Shown here in pieces: positions 21,595 through 38,545 of a DNA stretch of 60,502 bases. The notes beneath the pieces are model-generated. The model worked only from the letters and a program-made list of their open reading frames with translations. It was not told where the DNA came from and made no database searches. Made by a program: the position numbers and the translations under genes. Positions within the stretch are counted from its first letter, which is position 1. Each line of letters opens with the position of its first letter. The DNA is from Geosiphon pyriformis. Lineage: Eukaryota; Glomeromycota; Glomeromycetes; Archaeosporales; Geosiphonaceae. Location: positions 348,287 to 408,788 of the forward strand of contig JAAOMT010000529.1 of the NCBI GenBank assembly GCA_016748015.1, given 5' to 3'.

Positions 21595-23640
21595 GAATTT
21601 TGTATCATGATTGAAAAATTATTATTTTTTAATTTTACTGCAACTGAAATAATTTATCCCCCTTTCTTGAATAATAGCTAATTCATTAAATAAATGCCTA
21701 GAAAATTTTTTTGCAAGTTAATTCCTTTCCTAGGTATTTTGGAAATAAATTTAAAATGAAAGGAGAGAAATTAAACTTTGATTTTTGACAAAATCCGATT
21801 GAATTCATAAAATCTAAAAAGGGGCATTTCCACCAACTTTGATTGATTACATAATATATTATTTTTATTTAGTTTTTGAGAAGTTTAAAGTTCATATTTG
21901 AAAGCTTCACTGGATTGTGGACGTCACGCGATCCGTACTTGCCAGTGACTGAGTATATGCAAACATGTACATCATGAACCTATCCTAACAAAACAATTAT
22001 GAAAGACTATCCACTAAATGCGCACATTAATGAAAAAGGCAAGTACATGTACTAATAATTAGGGGAATCAAAAGCTTAATTCGGGATGGTAAAACTCTTG
22101 CATTAATTTAGCTTTTAGAAAATTTGAACGAGATCTTAATCCTTGTGAACTTTGAAACAAAAATCTTATATAGATATCTAATTTTTAGTATATAGATAAA
22201 CCGGGTTTTGAAACATAAAAAATTTTATATGATTAATCACATTATGTCACCAATATGAGTTTTTGAAAGTGTTCTCTAATGGCCTTGATATTAATTCTTC
22301 ATGACGAAATTTCAACACTTTCATCAATATATATGATCAACTAATAAATAGGACATTTGGATGTATAGGGAAACTTAGTATAAGATATTTGTTTTGTTTT
22401 CCAGATAAATAATTTTATGCATGAAATGGAAAAAGAAGAAATTTTTATTACAATATTTTTTTCCTGATTCGGTTTCTATTATATATATATATATTTATTT
22501 ATATATAATTTTTTTTCTTTTAAATCAATTTTTGGCAACTTCAAATTATCTTTAATTTTTCTTTATGCTACTTTATATTTTATATATATTTTTAAATTTG
22601 GTTTTTGAAAGAATCATCGATATTCATATATTTTTTAGTAAATTTCTGTGTTACATAATTAAAGCAAAAAATAACCTCAAGAATACAAAATGAAAAACAA
22701 AAAATATTTTAATAAGAAAACAGAAATAGCATTTTTTTATTAGTTGATTTCATTTTTTAGTTATTCTATTCTATTCTATTCTATTCTATTCTATTCTAAC
22801 TGAAATTCATAGTAAAATAAATAAAAATTTAATGAAACTCTTTTTCTGAGTCATTTTAAAATTTTAACAAAATGTAATTATTTGAGGAAAAAAAACCCCC
22901 CGTTATTTTGGTTGATTTTCTTGATATATATATATATCCTCTTTTTATTTAAATTTTTTATCCATAGATTTTTCTGCAAATATAATTCATAAGAATATTT
23001 TCAAATGTTGTTTATTATTATTTATAACAGGAAATTGATATTTTGATCTTCTATTTAAAATTTAGAGAAAAATTAACAACGTAAAAATTTTATCATAATC
23101 AAATTCATTTGTTCGAATTATGTTTTGATGAATTTTTGATTATTAAAAAAATTATTCATTTTTATCTTGGCAAATTCAACCCATATTTCAAGACAATTTC
23201 AAAAATAGGTTTTGTTTTCAAGTGTATAAATGAATAAAAATTTTTATTGCTTGAAAATCATTTTCAACCCCATTTTCCTACTTAAAATCAATGATATTCT
23301 CGATAAAATATCCAACATCAGAGATCCTCCTATTGATAAAGTTTTGTAATAATTTTTAATTAAATGGAACTTTTTTGTAGACCGAAGCATTGGGCAATGT
23401 TTTTTGCAAGATAATTTTGTAACTACTTGAAAAATAATCATAATGATTTAGTATCCATCGTATTAAAACAAGAAACTTGATTTTCTGTTAATAATTTAAT
23501 CAAAAGATATATGTAACATCAGTGGCCTACATACAGGTTTAACCGAGTCTATAAGTTGCATGGGTTTTGGTAAGTCAATATATTCTACTAATCCTCTGAA
23601 TTAAATTTTCTAATCTATAAACTCAGCACGATAACTTTTT
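21595..23640. other. Intergenic region between convergent genes
   Basis: This spans the 3' ends of the phosphatase and peptidase genes. A GC-richer patch at 21900-21960 contains GACGTCAC and TACTTGCCAGTGACTG; nature unknown. An (AT)n run lies at about 22479 and a pentanucleotide array at about 22763. No gene is supported. Confidence 0.5.
22763..22797. repeat. (ATTCT)n microsatellite
   Basis: Seven uninterrupted copies of a 5-bp unit (ATTCT on the plus strand), ending in ATTCTAAC. Likely length-polymorphic. Confidence 0.85.
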
Positions 23641-27607
<3,967 letters not shown>

Positions 27608-28309
27608 GACTTCAAGAGACGATCAACAAAACTATCTATTTTGATTAAGGATTTGAATAATATTCAGAGCAAGAAAAGGTTGATACACTTACATGATTTA
27701 GTTTATCAACAAGCTTTATTTACACCTAACATTGCCATTGAGAATTCTGTAAAATTCGAATGATCCCAATATTCTGATTTAACAAAATTAGTCTGATACC
27801 TACAGTCAGAAAATTTATTTTTCAATCTAAAATAAGGCTGAAAATGGCGAAAGCTCAAATGGGAGGAATCGTCGAACCACATTTAAGACATAAATGCAAT
27901 TTCAACGTTACACACAGTGATTGTGGCTGCAAGCCACCTTAAAATCTTATGAATCAAATTTAAAAATACACGAAATTTATTATCTTTTACATTATGTTAA
28001 ATATTTCACACAATTCTGTATTTGGTGCCATGGATTTAATCTATCAATGTTGATTTCTCAAAAATGAGCGACTATAATGGAAGAAAAAGACCAATAAACT
28101 TCCTTATTTGAATGGATTTCAATTTAAGGATATTAAAATTTGAAGCATCATATTTCTTCCTTGAATAGGTTTTTGCTTAGATGGAGAATTCTCAAAAAAT
28201 TGGCCATTAACCTATGCGTTCATCTTCAATTTATATAATTTTTTACGCAGCTTTCAAAAGAAAATCTAAAAGCTCCAGTTCCTGATTCAGTTCTTAAGCT
28301 AAATCGTAA
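27608..28309. other. Spacer between peptidase 5' end and MATH-BTB 3' end
   Basis: No gene seen; it should hold the peptidase promoter (minus strand) and the terminator of the MATH-BTB gene. I find no clear TATA or repeat. Confidence 0.4.
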
Positions 28310-29449
28310 TTATTTGATCCCAAAAAAACTCGCAGCATATATTTCATCAACCAATTCTTTATCGGCACTAGCAACAATGTTTCGCCAACTTGCCCCTTTT
28401 CTGATTTCTTCCCAATGATCAGAGACATACTCTAAGGCCACGTTTTTTAACCTGGAATTCCCAGTTTGCCATGCAAACAGCAAAACTTTATCCCAATTGT
28501 CTATTGTCCTCGCCAAAAGTTTCATTCTTCTTTCCACTACTTTCTGTAAATCTTCAATTCCCATCATGTCAGCTTTTTCATGTATTTCAACAATAATATC
28601 CAGAAAAAGATCCTCCTTAAGGATTCCAGTATATAGAAAATCTATCACTGCACGGAAAGCAGTATAAGAAAAATCTTTGATGGGAATTGTGGAGAGTCTT
28701 GTCTCCCTAAATCCACCTGTTAGAAGAGTTTTAAAGTATTCTGAGGCAGTTCCAATTACGAGCCGATGAGCTTTGATTATTGAACCACAGTCCAAGATGA
28801 ATTCAATATCACAAAACGTTTGGTCATTCAAATAATCGGCACTAGATTTTGGAAGCGGTGTTTGTTGAGCTGTAACTGCAATTGGAGAGTTTGAACTTGG
28901 ATTTTCCTTCATTATTTGCGGTTCAAATGTCACACGCATTACTAAATCAATAGGCTTTGTCCTTGTGTCGTCAGTATAAGTAAAAATATCACTCAAAGCG
29001 GCAAATTTCAAGAATCGATGATGATAGCTTTGTCCACCATGAAAAAAAAAGGTTGCTTTTTGTAAAGAGCGAGAAGCAATCAAATCAAATTGCAATTCTG
29101 GATCTTGTCGATCACTAACATGATATAATTCCATGGTATAACTAACAAAACGTGCTTTGATTCTCTTATCAACCTCGTACTTTGTCTGGTAGCCAATTAA
29201 CATTGCTGCAATATGGTTTGGGTTTTTGATTGTGCCTGTTGGCCAGATGCCCAGTCGCCATAGATCTGAGGTCTCTAATGGGTCAAAGTCAGCATTTGAC
29301 GACGATTCGATCTGCCGAGGTGTTGAGAATGTTTCGCTGAGAATAGGACTATTATTGAGGATTCGTTCGTGATAATGCTGGAAATCACGAAGTTGCCAAT
29401 TAAAAACGAAAGTATTTGAATGATTTAATCTGCTATTTGGTGATTGCAT
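28310..29449 (-). CDS. MATH-BTB protein (SPOP-like)
   Basis: An intronless 379-aa protein. Residues about 10-178 form a MATH/TRAF-like region (HSNTFVFNWQLRDF at the start; GGQSYHHRFLKFAALSDIF near the end). Residues about 206-300 form a BTB/POZ domain (DQTFCDIEFILDCG, IKAHRLVIGTASEYFKTLL, FRAVIDFLYTG), followed by a helical BACK-like tail. In this family the MATH part binds substrate and the BTB part binds cullin-3, so a ubiquitin-ligase adaptor is likely. MATH-BTB families are often expanded in these fungi. The start is the first Met of the frame. It is divergent from argininosuccinate lyase over a 444-bp gap. Confidence 0.8.
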   Translation of the reverse strand: MQSPNSRLNHSNTFVFNWQLRDFQHYHERILNNSPILSETFSTPRQIESSSNADFDPLETSDLWRLGIWPTGTIKNPNHIAAMLIGYQTKYEVDKRIKARFVSYTMELYHVSDRQDPELQFDLIASRSLQKATFFFHGGQSYHHRFLKFAALSDIFTYTDDTRTKPIDLVMRVTFEPQIMKENPSSNSPIAVTAQQTPLPKSSADYLNDQTFCDIEFILDCGSIIKAHRLVIGTASEYFKTLLTGGFRETRLSTIPIKDFSYTAFRAVIDFLYTGILKEDLFLDIIVEIHEKADMMGIEDLQKVVERRMKLLARTIDNWDKVLLFAWQTGNSRLKNVALEYVSDHWEEIRKGASWRNIVASADKELVDEIYAASFFGIK

Positions 29450-29893
29450 TTTTAGGCGATTTTAAAATAATAAGTCGGTTGTGGTTTTAATTTTTTGAGT
29501 TAGAATCCTGCTTTGGTTATTATCATAACAGGTAATACCAATGATTAGCAGGTTTTTTCTTCCCCGATCTCTGTTGAAAGTGGACCAAATTGAATTATCA
29601 TCATTCGCCGACTTTTTCCGTATCACTGATCTCCTAAATTATTCACATGACAGTAGCACTCTAAAATACTATTTGGCGTTAACACTGATTGAAAAATGAA
29701 TTTTTAAAAACAGACAAAACAATAAACAAATGATAACCGATAACATTTCAAAAAGATCCGTCTAGTGTCTCATTTGTGAAATCGTTGTCGAAAGATTCCA
29801 CGTTTTGAAGATTAGATGCATCAGCCCTATATAAATACCTCAATTGATTTTTCTTCAAGGTTCAGCGAAATTATCATTCAATAGGCTATAAAC
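29450..29893. promoter_or_regulatory. Divergent promoter region, MATH-BTB / argininosuccinate lyase
   Basis: A 444-bp gap between two start codons facing away from each other. A TATATAAATA element at 29828-29837 lies 57-66 nt before the lyase ATG and suits its TATA box. I see no perfect TGACTC (general amino-acid control) site, which would have been expected in yeasts. Confidence 0.5.
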
Positions 29894-31636
<1,743 letters not shown>

Positions 31637-33352
31637 GACTGAGCTGAATATACAAAAACTACTTGAAAATTCAATCTGCTCTAACGATTGATAATAAAGG
31701 TCAGTATCAAATCATTTTTATTTGGTCAGATGTAAAACTTCATACCTTATTGTCAAGTAAACATACGATATCACTTTTTAAAACGAAATATTTTTTACGA
31801 GAAAAAATGACAGAATGAAGACTTTTCAATTATCCATAATTTTAAGATAAAAAAGTTTGACAAGCGAAAAAATATGAAAAAGGGTCTCGCAAATACCTTA
31901 TATTCACGTTCTTTGAAACACCGGAAGTTCAGTTGTTTAAAGCAAATAAAGTATTAGTAAAACTTTGTTGAAGATATTAAAATTTTATAAATCAAAATTT
32001 TCCGGCCTATACTGATATTTTCCACAAAATAAAAACTTTCAAGTGAAGCTAAGAATCAGTAATTAGTCAGATGTTTTAATCACAATTGAAAGAATTAGAA
32101 TGATTCGAAAGAGAGGCATTTCGAGAAATAAGTGAAATTCGTAGATACTCTGCTAATTTGGTCTAACAATTAGCTATTTTAAGATTTCCTCATATTTGAA
32201 ACGCAAGTCATCAAATGTTTGGATGCTGCCTCCACTAATAAAACATATATGATTTGTCCTATTGTTATTTCAAATCTTTCATATGGGCCCACTTTCTATC
32301 AATAACATAGCAATTATGATCCTTTGACTCCTTTCAACAGCGAAAATTTTAAAATACATTGGACATTACATTTTTGATATTCATCACTAATTTTTGGAAA
32401 TTTGAAAATGACTTAAGTAAAATCCTGAATGGTGGTATAAAAGACAACTTTCAATTTGATCCATGAACCATTTCGTTCTTACGATTGATGATTTAGGTGA
32501 AAGATGGAAAGATTTTTACTCTATAAAGCTACTTAATTATCACTTTCACTCTCGTAAATTAGATTAAGAAGGACAGAAACGACACATATTTCGCTCTACT
32601 TCTCATGAGAATCCTATAAAAGAAATTTCAGGAGACTTGACCAAACACATGTATTTTTTATCGAAATTTTTATTAACTCATCATCATTGGATTTTTTATT
32701 TCAGCCGTTTTCACCACCTCCCAGTGTTACCACATAAAATTTTTGCCTATCGATAAAAATACTGATTAGTTGTCTGGTATTACTTATTATTTGCCGTCGC
32801 CGTTTCCCTAAAAAAATAAGTGATAAAATCATTGTTCGCTTTATTATTCTTGATTTTCTCTCTTCCTCTCCTTTGCCATTTATCAGCCTATAAGCCAGAT
32901 CTTTTGATTTTAGACTTATTTTTCAACTATCATCATTATTCTGAATCTCATGTACATAATGAATTTGAATATTATTTTAAAAATTAACCTGAGAAAAAAA
33001 TAAGATAACATTACCTTATGCTCTAAATGTTTTACAAATAATTTTTGGGACTAGTTAAATTGGTTCCTAAAGTCAAAATTAAATTATTTTAGAAAATATC
33101 TACTTCTTTTCCGATATTAAAATTAATTTTCCGAAATTACTCAACGAAAATAAAATTCGAAAGCTTCCATTTTGGAATTTAGCAATGTAAAATTTCTTGC
33201 ACCTGAATTTTTTGCTATCATAAAGAAGCCTAGTTAAAAGAAAATTCTGGGAAATCCTCAAGGATTATAAATCATAGAATTTACAAGGTCAAAATCCTTT
33301 TCCAAAATTGATAAATAATAATGTTTCAGAGTTCAGTCTGAGCATTTCAAGT
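31637..33352. other. Intergenic region, no gene seen
   Basis: This region lies between the ends of two convergent genes. It is only moderately AT-biased, with no open frame, repeat or RNA gene that I can support. Confidence 0.45.
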
Positions 33353-34741
33353 CTACCAAGGAGATGATTCTTTTCGTCTTATGGGGTTCGATAGGTCATT
33401 TGGTGATAACCCAGTGCTAGAATAAGAACTATTTGTATAATGACTTTCGTACTCGCCGCTCGGCCTCGGTGATGGGTAAGTGACTGACCTGCTTTCATAC
33501 TCAATACTGGATCGTTGTGAGCCAGGATATGTAGCTGAACGTGTAGTCAGGGGTACATCCAATCCTATAATCGAATCTATGTTGACTTTTAAATTGTTTC
33601 GTCGCCGGTGATTCCTCGATTCTTCGAATTGGGTTCGTCCACGTTCTGACATATAAAAATGGTGGATTTTAATATGAAATAAAATAAAATATCATAAACT
33701 CAAGTGGCCTGAGTACCTTGTATATGAGATGCGATATCGGTGGAAAATGCATAATCTAATGCAGTCCAGCCAGCCGCGTTTTTAACAGCGAAGTGAATAC
33801 CGCGTTCGATCAGCAATGTTACCGCCTATAGTTATTTATTTGTAAATATTTGCCCGGATATCTAAACATTATGATTCTTATTTTGCGCGAATAAAGCAAA
33901 CCTCAGTTCGATCCCAGGCAGCCGCACTAAAAAAAAAATTTATATGTTTGAAAGTTCAAGTTTTGAGCAATATATGGAGATATAAACATAGCAAACATCC
34001 CCTCAACTTACTAATGTAACGCAGTATTTCCTTCATAATCTGTTTGATTTATATCTACACCACATTCCAACAACCACTAGTTGAGAAAGAATTAGTAAAA
34101 AATGATTCACTCTCTGCTAACTTTTACTATTGATACAAATACCTTCATAATATCCATATATTCTTTTTGGGCAGCAAAGATTAAAGCAGTTTGACCCTTT
34201 TTATTTCCCATGTGAATACTATTCGGAAAAAAGCTGGTATATATTTTCATTATCTACAAAAGGAGTTTCGATTAACTCTAGATATTTTTCCGAATAAATA
34301 TAAGTCTTCAAAGTTACCTCGAGATAATTGTACTTTGCAGCAATCATCAATACCGTATTATTTTCAAAGTCCTAGGATTCAAAAGTTATATATAGTATCG
34401 AACTTGAAACTCTTGGGTTATTAAGAATTTTCAAAACATACTTTAGATACTTCGTGTTGTTCGTGACCAGCGTTCAACAAGAATTCGACAGTATGAGCAT
34501 GCCCACTCCTAGTGGCATACATCAACGTAGTCCTAAAAGAGAGAATTTAAGAAAGTTTTCAATTTATATAATGTAAATTTTAAGGACCTCTTGAATATGA
34601 TGAAACCTGAAAACATTTCACATACCAACCATTCTCTGGATCTGGATTTTGTAAATTTGTTTTAAGCATTAGACGTTTGATAAGGTCAATACTACCTTCA
34701 CAAGCAGCCCGCCTTAAACGATTTCTTTCTTCTACTGGCAT
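33353..34741 (-). CDS. AVO2: Ankyrin-repeat protein, AVO2-like (TORC2 subunit)
   Basis: Predicted 287 aa in eight exons: 34741-34626, 34532-34442, 34371-34318, 34253-34143, 34076-34012, 33926-33902, 33825-33717, 33645-33353; all phases close. The N-terminus (NRLRRAACEGSIDLIKRLM, then QNPDPENGWTTLMYATRSGH) follows the opening I recall for yeast Avo2, including the NPDPxNGW motif. About five ankyrin repeats follow (TVLMIAAKYNYLE, GQTALIFAAQKEYMDIMK, GNTALHYAAAWDRTEA, GWTALDYAFSTDIA). The last ~95 residues are Ser/Tyr/Arg-rich, low-complexity and probably phosphorylated. Avo2 is a non-essential subunit of TOR complex 2 at the plasma membrane. Orthology is by recalled motif order; a generic ankyrin protein is the alternative. 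Confidence 0.7.
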
Positions 34742-35782
34742 ATTTTTAAATCTAAACTCAAAAAAGAAAATTCAAAATTGGTGGTTGAACGTAATCAAAG
34801 AGCTAGTAATGTCAAAGAGGTAAAAGGAGAGTTGTTTTTCACCAGAAAATTGATGATTGCCTTTTCACTGTAGTTGGCTTTAGAGTTTGCTCAATTGAAA
34901 CGATTGCTGATGAATAAAGGTTATTTGAATGAAATAAATAAAAAATTAAGAGTTTGGGATAATAATATTAATGCAATAAAACTTCCGATCAGTAATAAAG
35001 ATAATACATGCACATTGAAAGGTTTACTAAAATGGGAAACTAAGTTGAGATTTACAAAAATTTCTGCATTGTACAATGTTCGACAAGTCAAACAGCAATA
35101 GGTTGACCCCTGAGTGCTGATAATTTGTCGCGCCCAATCCCGAACTTCTAAATTCTTAATATTTCAGACTGTAGAATTTCAAATTTCTGTTGCTTTTAAT
35201 ATTACATGGCGGATAAAACTTTGCTGGTCGATAATCATTGAGGATCACTATGGAGTAAAAAAATTTTCGAGCTCTATATTTTTCATTCCAAGGGGAAAAA
35301 ATAAAAATAAATTTACATCTTCTCTTTAGTAGGCCAGGCCGTTCAACGTTCTTTTAAACCATCAATTTCAACACTCGACTTTTCAAGGAATGAGAGATTT
35401 TGCATTTAAGTCCTTTGACCAATTCAAATTGAATTCATAATAAAATTAATATAACTCAAAAACAAATATTTTACGAGTATTTATTTAAGCAAAATGTACG
35501 AAATGAAAATCTATCTCCCAAATTAAATTTAAGTTACCAAAGTTTAATAAGGATGCTCATAAATTTTACTAAATAAGTAAAATTTGGCATTCTGAATTCT
35601 TAAGAAACTAATCTGTTTTTAAATTTACTATTGGAAGTAACAAAATTCAGCTTTAAAAGTAGGAATTTCATATTATTTAGAGGAAATTTTTTTAAAAGCT
35701 AGCTAAAAAAATTGTATTTTTGATAGCTTATTAAAATAAATCTTTCCGTTAATAGATCAAGGAAATGGTAAATTATTTACTT
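34742..35782. other. Intergenic region, no gene seen
   Basis: This carries the promoter of the AVO2-like gene and the 3' flank of the KH-like gene, both on the minus strand. Plus-strand frames here are short and lack family features. Confidence 0.4.
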
Positions 35783-38545
35783 TTACGATTGTCCTTTGTT
35801 ATATTTGCCTAAATCAAGACCAAGCTGACGATAATAATCATTATCTAACCATTCTTTTTGAAAATTTTGGTACTGCTTCAATATCTCTTTCGGAGTAAAT
35901 TTTTGATTTTTTGGTTTCTGAAGAGTGTTGGATAGGACATGATTTTGATTTGATTTGTTATTTTGCCGCGTGTTAAAATCTTTATTATTTTCTACCTTGC
36001 TTAAGATTGATTTGTTCGATGAAAGTTTATTATCGGAATAACAATCATCGGCATCTAATCCTTCTTGAAGGCTCAACTCTTCACAAAGAGCCATATGGGC
36101 TATTTCCAAAACTTCTTCGATAGAACTATCTTTCCTGCGCTTGGTGTCAGCAATAAATGAATTTTTAATTACAGTAGGAGCAGGAAGGAACGGGTCAGAG
36201 TGACAACCATCATTTGAATATTCGCTACTTTCCAAGGCTTCATCAATCAAGCCTTTCTGCGCAACTTCATTGCTCAGGAACTGGGTATCAGTTTTTTGCA
36301 TGTAGGATCCTTGCATTTGCGTTCTTTTCAAAATATTTTTACTGGATTGCTTGTTTTTTTGGTGAACTTCTTGTTTCAAAGTGAATGACGCCTTGTAACT
36401 TTTTGGATGGATTTGAAAAATATCCCACTGCCAATTCCGACTACAATTGTATTTTTTTGCACATGAAGCCTTCTTCATCTTGAGCTGTTTTTTATTATTT
36501 CCTCTTTTTACTCGAGGTTTAAATTTTCGAAAAACTTTTGACGCGAGTTTCCTGGCCGCAATATAGCTTTCCTCCGCTTTAAAAAAAGAGCCAGGCTTTG
36601 GCTCCAAAATAACAGCAGACTTTTTATTGCTGTCATCTGTTATCCATGAATAAACTTTTGTATACGTCTTTTGAGTAATGACATCAAAATTGATGCCAAC
36701 TGCTTTGATTAGTTTTTCAAAAGTCAAATACTGAGGCAGAGTGATCATAAGCTTGTTGCCGTTGTAGCCTTGGCGTTTTAGAAAATCGTCATAAACGTCA
36801 TATGGCATTAAAAATCCTATCATCGCGTGGATTTCTCTTTGAGCGGTGAGATGGCTATTGTGAGGAGATAGTTTGATTGGAGTAATTTCAATTGCTCGAT
36901 ATCGTAATAATTTGTCTTCAACAAAGATAATTTTGGTATCGGTTTTATCAGCAATTCTTCGAAGTTCAGAGTCATCAATTTGTTCTGAATTTATTTCTGT
37001 GGGAATTGGAATTTTCAAGTTAAATGAGAGATGTTTTTGAGATGGGATAAGCTTTTCCACCTGACGGGCCGCATTTTGAACCTGCTCCTGATCAATGTCT
37101 GGGTTGATGACGGACTTCGTCAAACTGCGTATGACTATAAAGTATTCTGTATAGTTTGATTTTTGAGTTTTTTTGAGAGTTGATTTAAGGCGAATTTTGG
37201 TTCCTGATGCCTTAGCTATTTCTTGAAGCCGTTTATAGCCGTGACTTTGCTTAAAGAAATTCACACATTTTTTGGGAATCGGTATGGTAATTTTGAATTT
37301 TTTGCTAGCTTTTTGAGAAAATTTTGACTCAACGTGTATTTCTTTGTTTTTCATTTTATTGGATTCCAAGAGGCATTCTTTATTTTCTTCAACTTCGTAA
37401 TGGGACGATTTGGTTGTCAATGTAAATTCTGTTTTTCCTAAGTCGTTTATATCATTCAGAGAATGTGTAGGTGAATTTGATAAAGAATTTTTTGATATCA
37501 AATTAGATGATCTTTGGATTGTATCTAAATTTTCATCACTAATTTTTATTGAATGGTTTTTCATTTTAATAGAATCGAACGGTGGTAAAAGAGAAAACTC
37601 TGAATTTGAAGTCAATCCAGATACTGAAGTGGATGAATTTTGAGCAATTTTTGCATCCAGGGTTAATTGTGATGGCGAGATTATTGTTTCCTGGTCAAGG
37701 TTATATTTTTGTACAAGGGATTTTTCCCCAGTTGTTTTTTCTCGAGGATTTTCCACAAAAAGCTCAATGTTGGGCGATCTAGTCAGAGATGGTTGGAATT
37801 GATAAGAGGTTCCAGGAGAAATACACTCATCTGATTCAGCATCGCCTACTTGTGAATCTTGACTATAATCAGGCGGGATGGTAAGGACCCTATCACTGTT
37901 TTGTGATGAACCTTCAACCGCCTCAAATTTTTGACTTTCAACATAATCAAACAATATTTGAATTTGGGAGACTGCGTCTGCAACTAAATCAACTGGAATA
38001 TCCTCATTCCTTCTTTTGCTTTCAATGACAACATATGGTCTATTTTCGTATCTCCGAATCCGTAATATGGTTTTGGTTAGTTGGCCAATCTCCTCCAAAC
38101 GATCTCGCGCATAATAGGAAAATTTGGCGAGACTAATAGAATCTGGGGGTTTTACATGATTTGTAGATCCACTCCAATTTCTAAATAAATTTTCAAGCTC
38201 CAATTTAGTTTTGATTATTTGCTGAGCAGTTAAAGGTTTCGATAAATTTTTGTGTGGTGATATGATGATTCTTGGCCAGTCATCAGTGGATGTAAAGTGT
38301 AGACACGTGCTTGTCCTATTCGCAATACGGCGAAGATTTTCCCACTTTTTCTCCTTTAAACAATGTGTCCCAACGTCAATTGGGATTTCCATAATTTCCT
38401 CATAGCCGATATTTTGCATTGGTGTCTTTGCAAAATAAAATTGCAAAGCGCAAATGAAATATTGGAAAGAGTACGTTGTGCGTGAGAATAAATTCCGTGT
38501 ACAGTTTTCAACGGGTGTGTGACCGTTCTTATGCATTGTTGACAT
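35783..38545 (-). CDS. Large intronless protein with KH-like repeats (paralogue 1)
   Basis: Up to 920 aa in one exon, unusual among the intron-rich neighbours. It aligns by eye with the 752-aa protein at 44373. Conserved units: EIPIDVGTHCLKE...ENLRRIANRT (KH-like, but the GxxG loop is replaced by KEKK), a second unit around YYARDRLEEIGQLTKT, then KITIPIPKK, LKIPIPTEI...ELRRIADKTDTKI and KLMITLPQYL units. A Ser-rich central linker and a basic stretch (KPRVKRGNNKKQLKMKK) follow. The last 40 residues (EWLDNDYYRQLGLDLGK) are shared almost exactly with paralogue 2. The first ~42 residues have no counterpart there; Met43 at 38419 is an alternative start. RNA binding is inferred from KH-like spacing. 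Family otherwise not recognised. Confidence 0.7.
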   Translation of the reverse strand: MSTMHKNGHTPVENCTRNLFSRTTYSFQYFICALQFYFAKTPMQNIGYEEIMEIPIDVGTHCLKEKKWENLRRIANRTSTCLHFTSTDDWPRIIISPHKNLSKPLTAQQIIKTKLELENLFRNWSGSTNHVKPPDSISLAKFSYYARDRLEEIGQLTKTILRIRRYENRPYVVIESKRRNEDIPVDLVADAVSQIQILFDYVESQKFEAVEGSSQNSDRVLTIPPDYSQDSQVGDAESDECISPGTSYQFQPSLTRSPNIELFVENPREKTTGEKSLVQKYNLDQETIISPSQLTLDAKIAQNSSTSVSGLTSNSEFSLLPPFDSIKMKNHSIKISDENLDTIQRSSNLISKNSLSNSPTHSLNDINDLGKTEFTLTTKSSHYEVEENKECLLESNKMKNKEIHVESKFSQKASKKFKITIPIPKKCVNFFKQSHGYKRLQEIAKASGTKIRLKSTLKKTQKSNYTEYFIVIRSLTKSVINPDIDQEQVQNAARQVEKLIPSQKHLSFNLKIPIPTEINSEQIDDSELRRIADKTDTKIIFVEDKLLRYRAIEITPIKLSPHNSHLTAQREIHAMIGFLMPYDVYDDFLKRQGYNGNKLMITLPQYLTFEKLIKAVGINFDVITQKTYTKVYSWITDDSNKKSAVILEPKPGSFFKAEESYIAARKLASKVFRKFKPRVKRGNNKKQLKMKKASCAKKYNCSRNWQWDIFQIHPKSYKASFTLKQEVHQKNKQSSKNILKRTQMQGSYMQKTDTQFLSNEVAQKGLIDEALESSEYSNDGCHSDPFLPAPTVIKNSFIADTKRRKDSSIEEVLEIAHMALCEELSLQEGLDADDCYSDNKLSSNKSILSKVENNKDFNTRQNNKSNQNHVLSNTLQKPKNQKFTPKEILKQYQNFQKEWLDNDYYRQLGLDLGKYNKGQS

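Noticed and set aside
21905-21935. GACGTCAC as a CRE/ATF promoter site
   Set aside because: It lies between two convergent 3' ends, where a promoter is not expected.
22741-22800. CRISPR-like array
   Set aside because: It is a plain 5-bp microsatellite without spacers, in a eukaryotic genome.
33902-33926. Sequence AGTTCGATCCCAGGCAGCC looking like a tRNA T-arm end
   Set aside because: No matching D-arm or anticodon arm, and the bases are an in-phase exon of the AVO2-like gene.
37410-37782. Plus-strand frames inside the KH-like gene
   Set aside because: Antisense shadows of a 920-codon frame with a paralogue.
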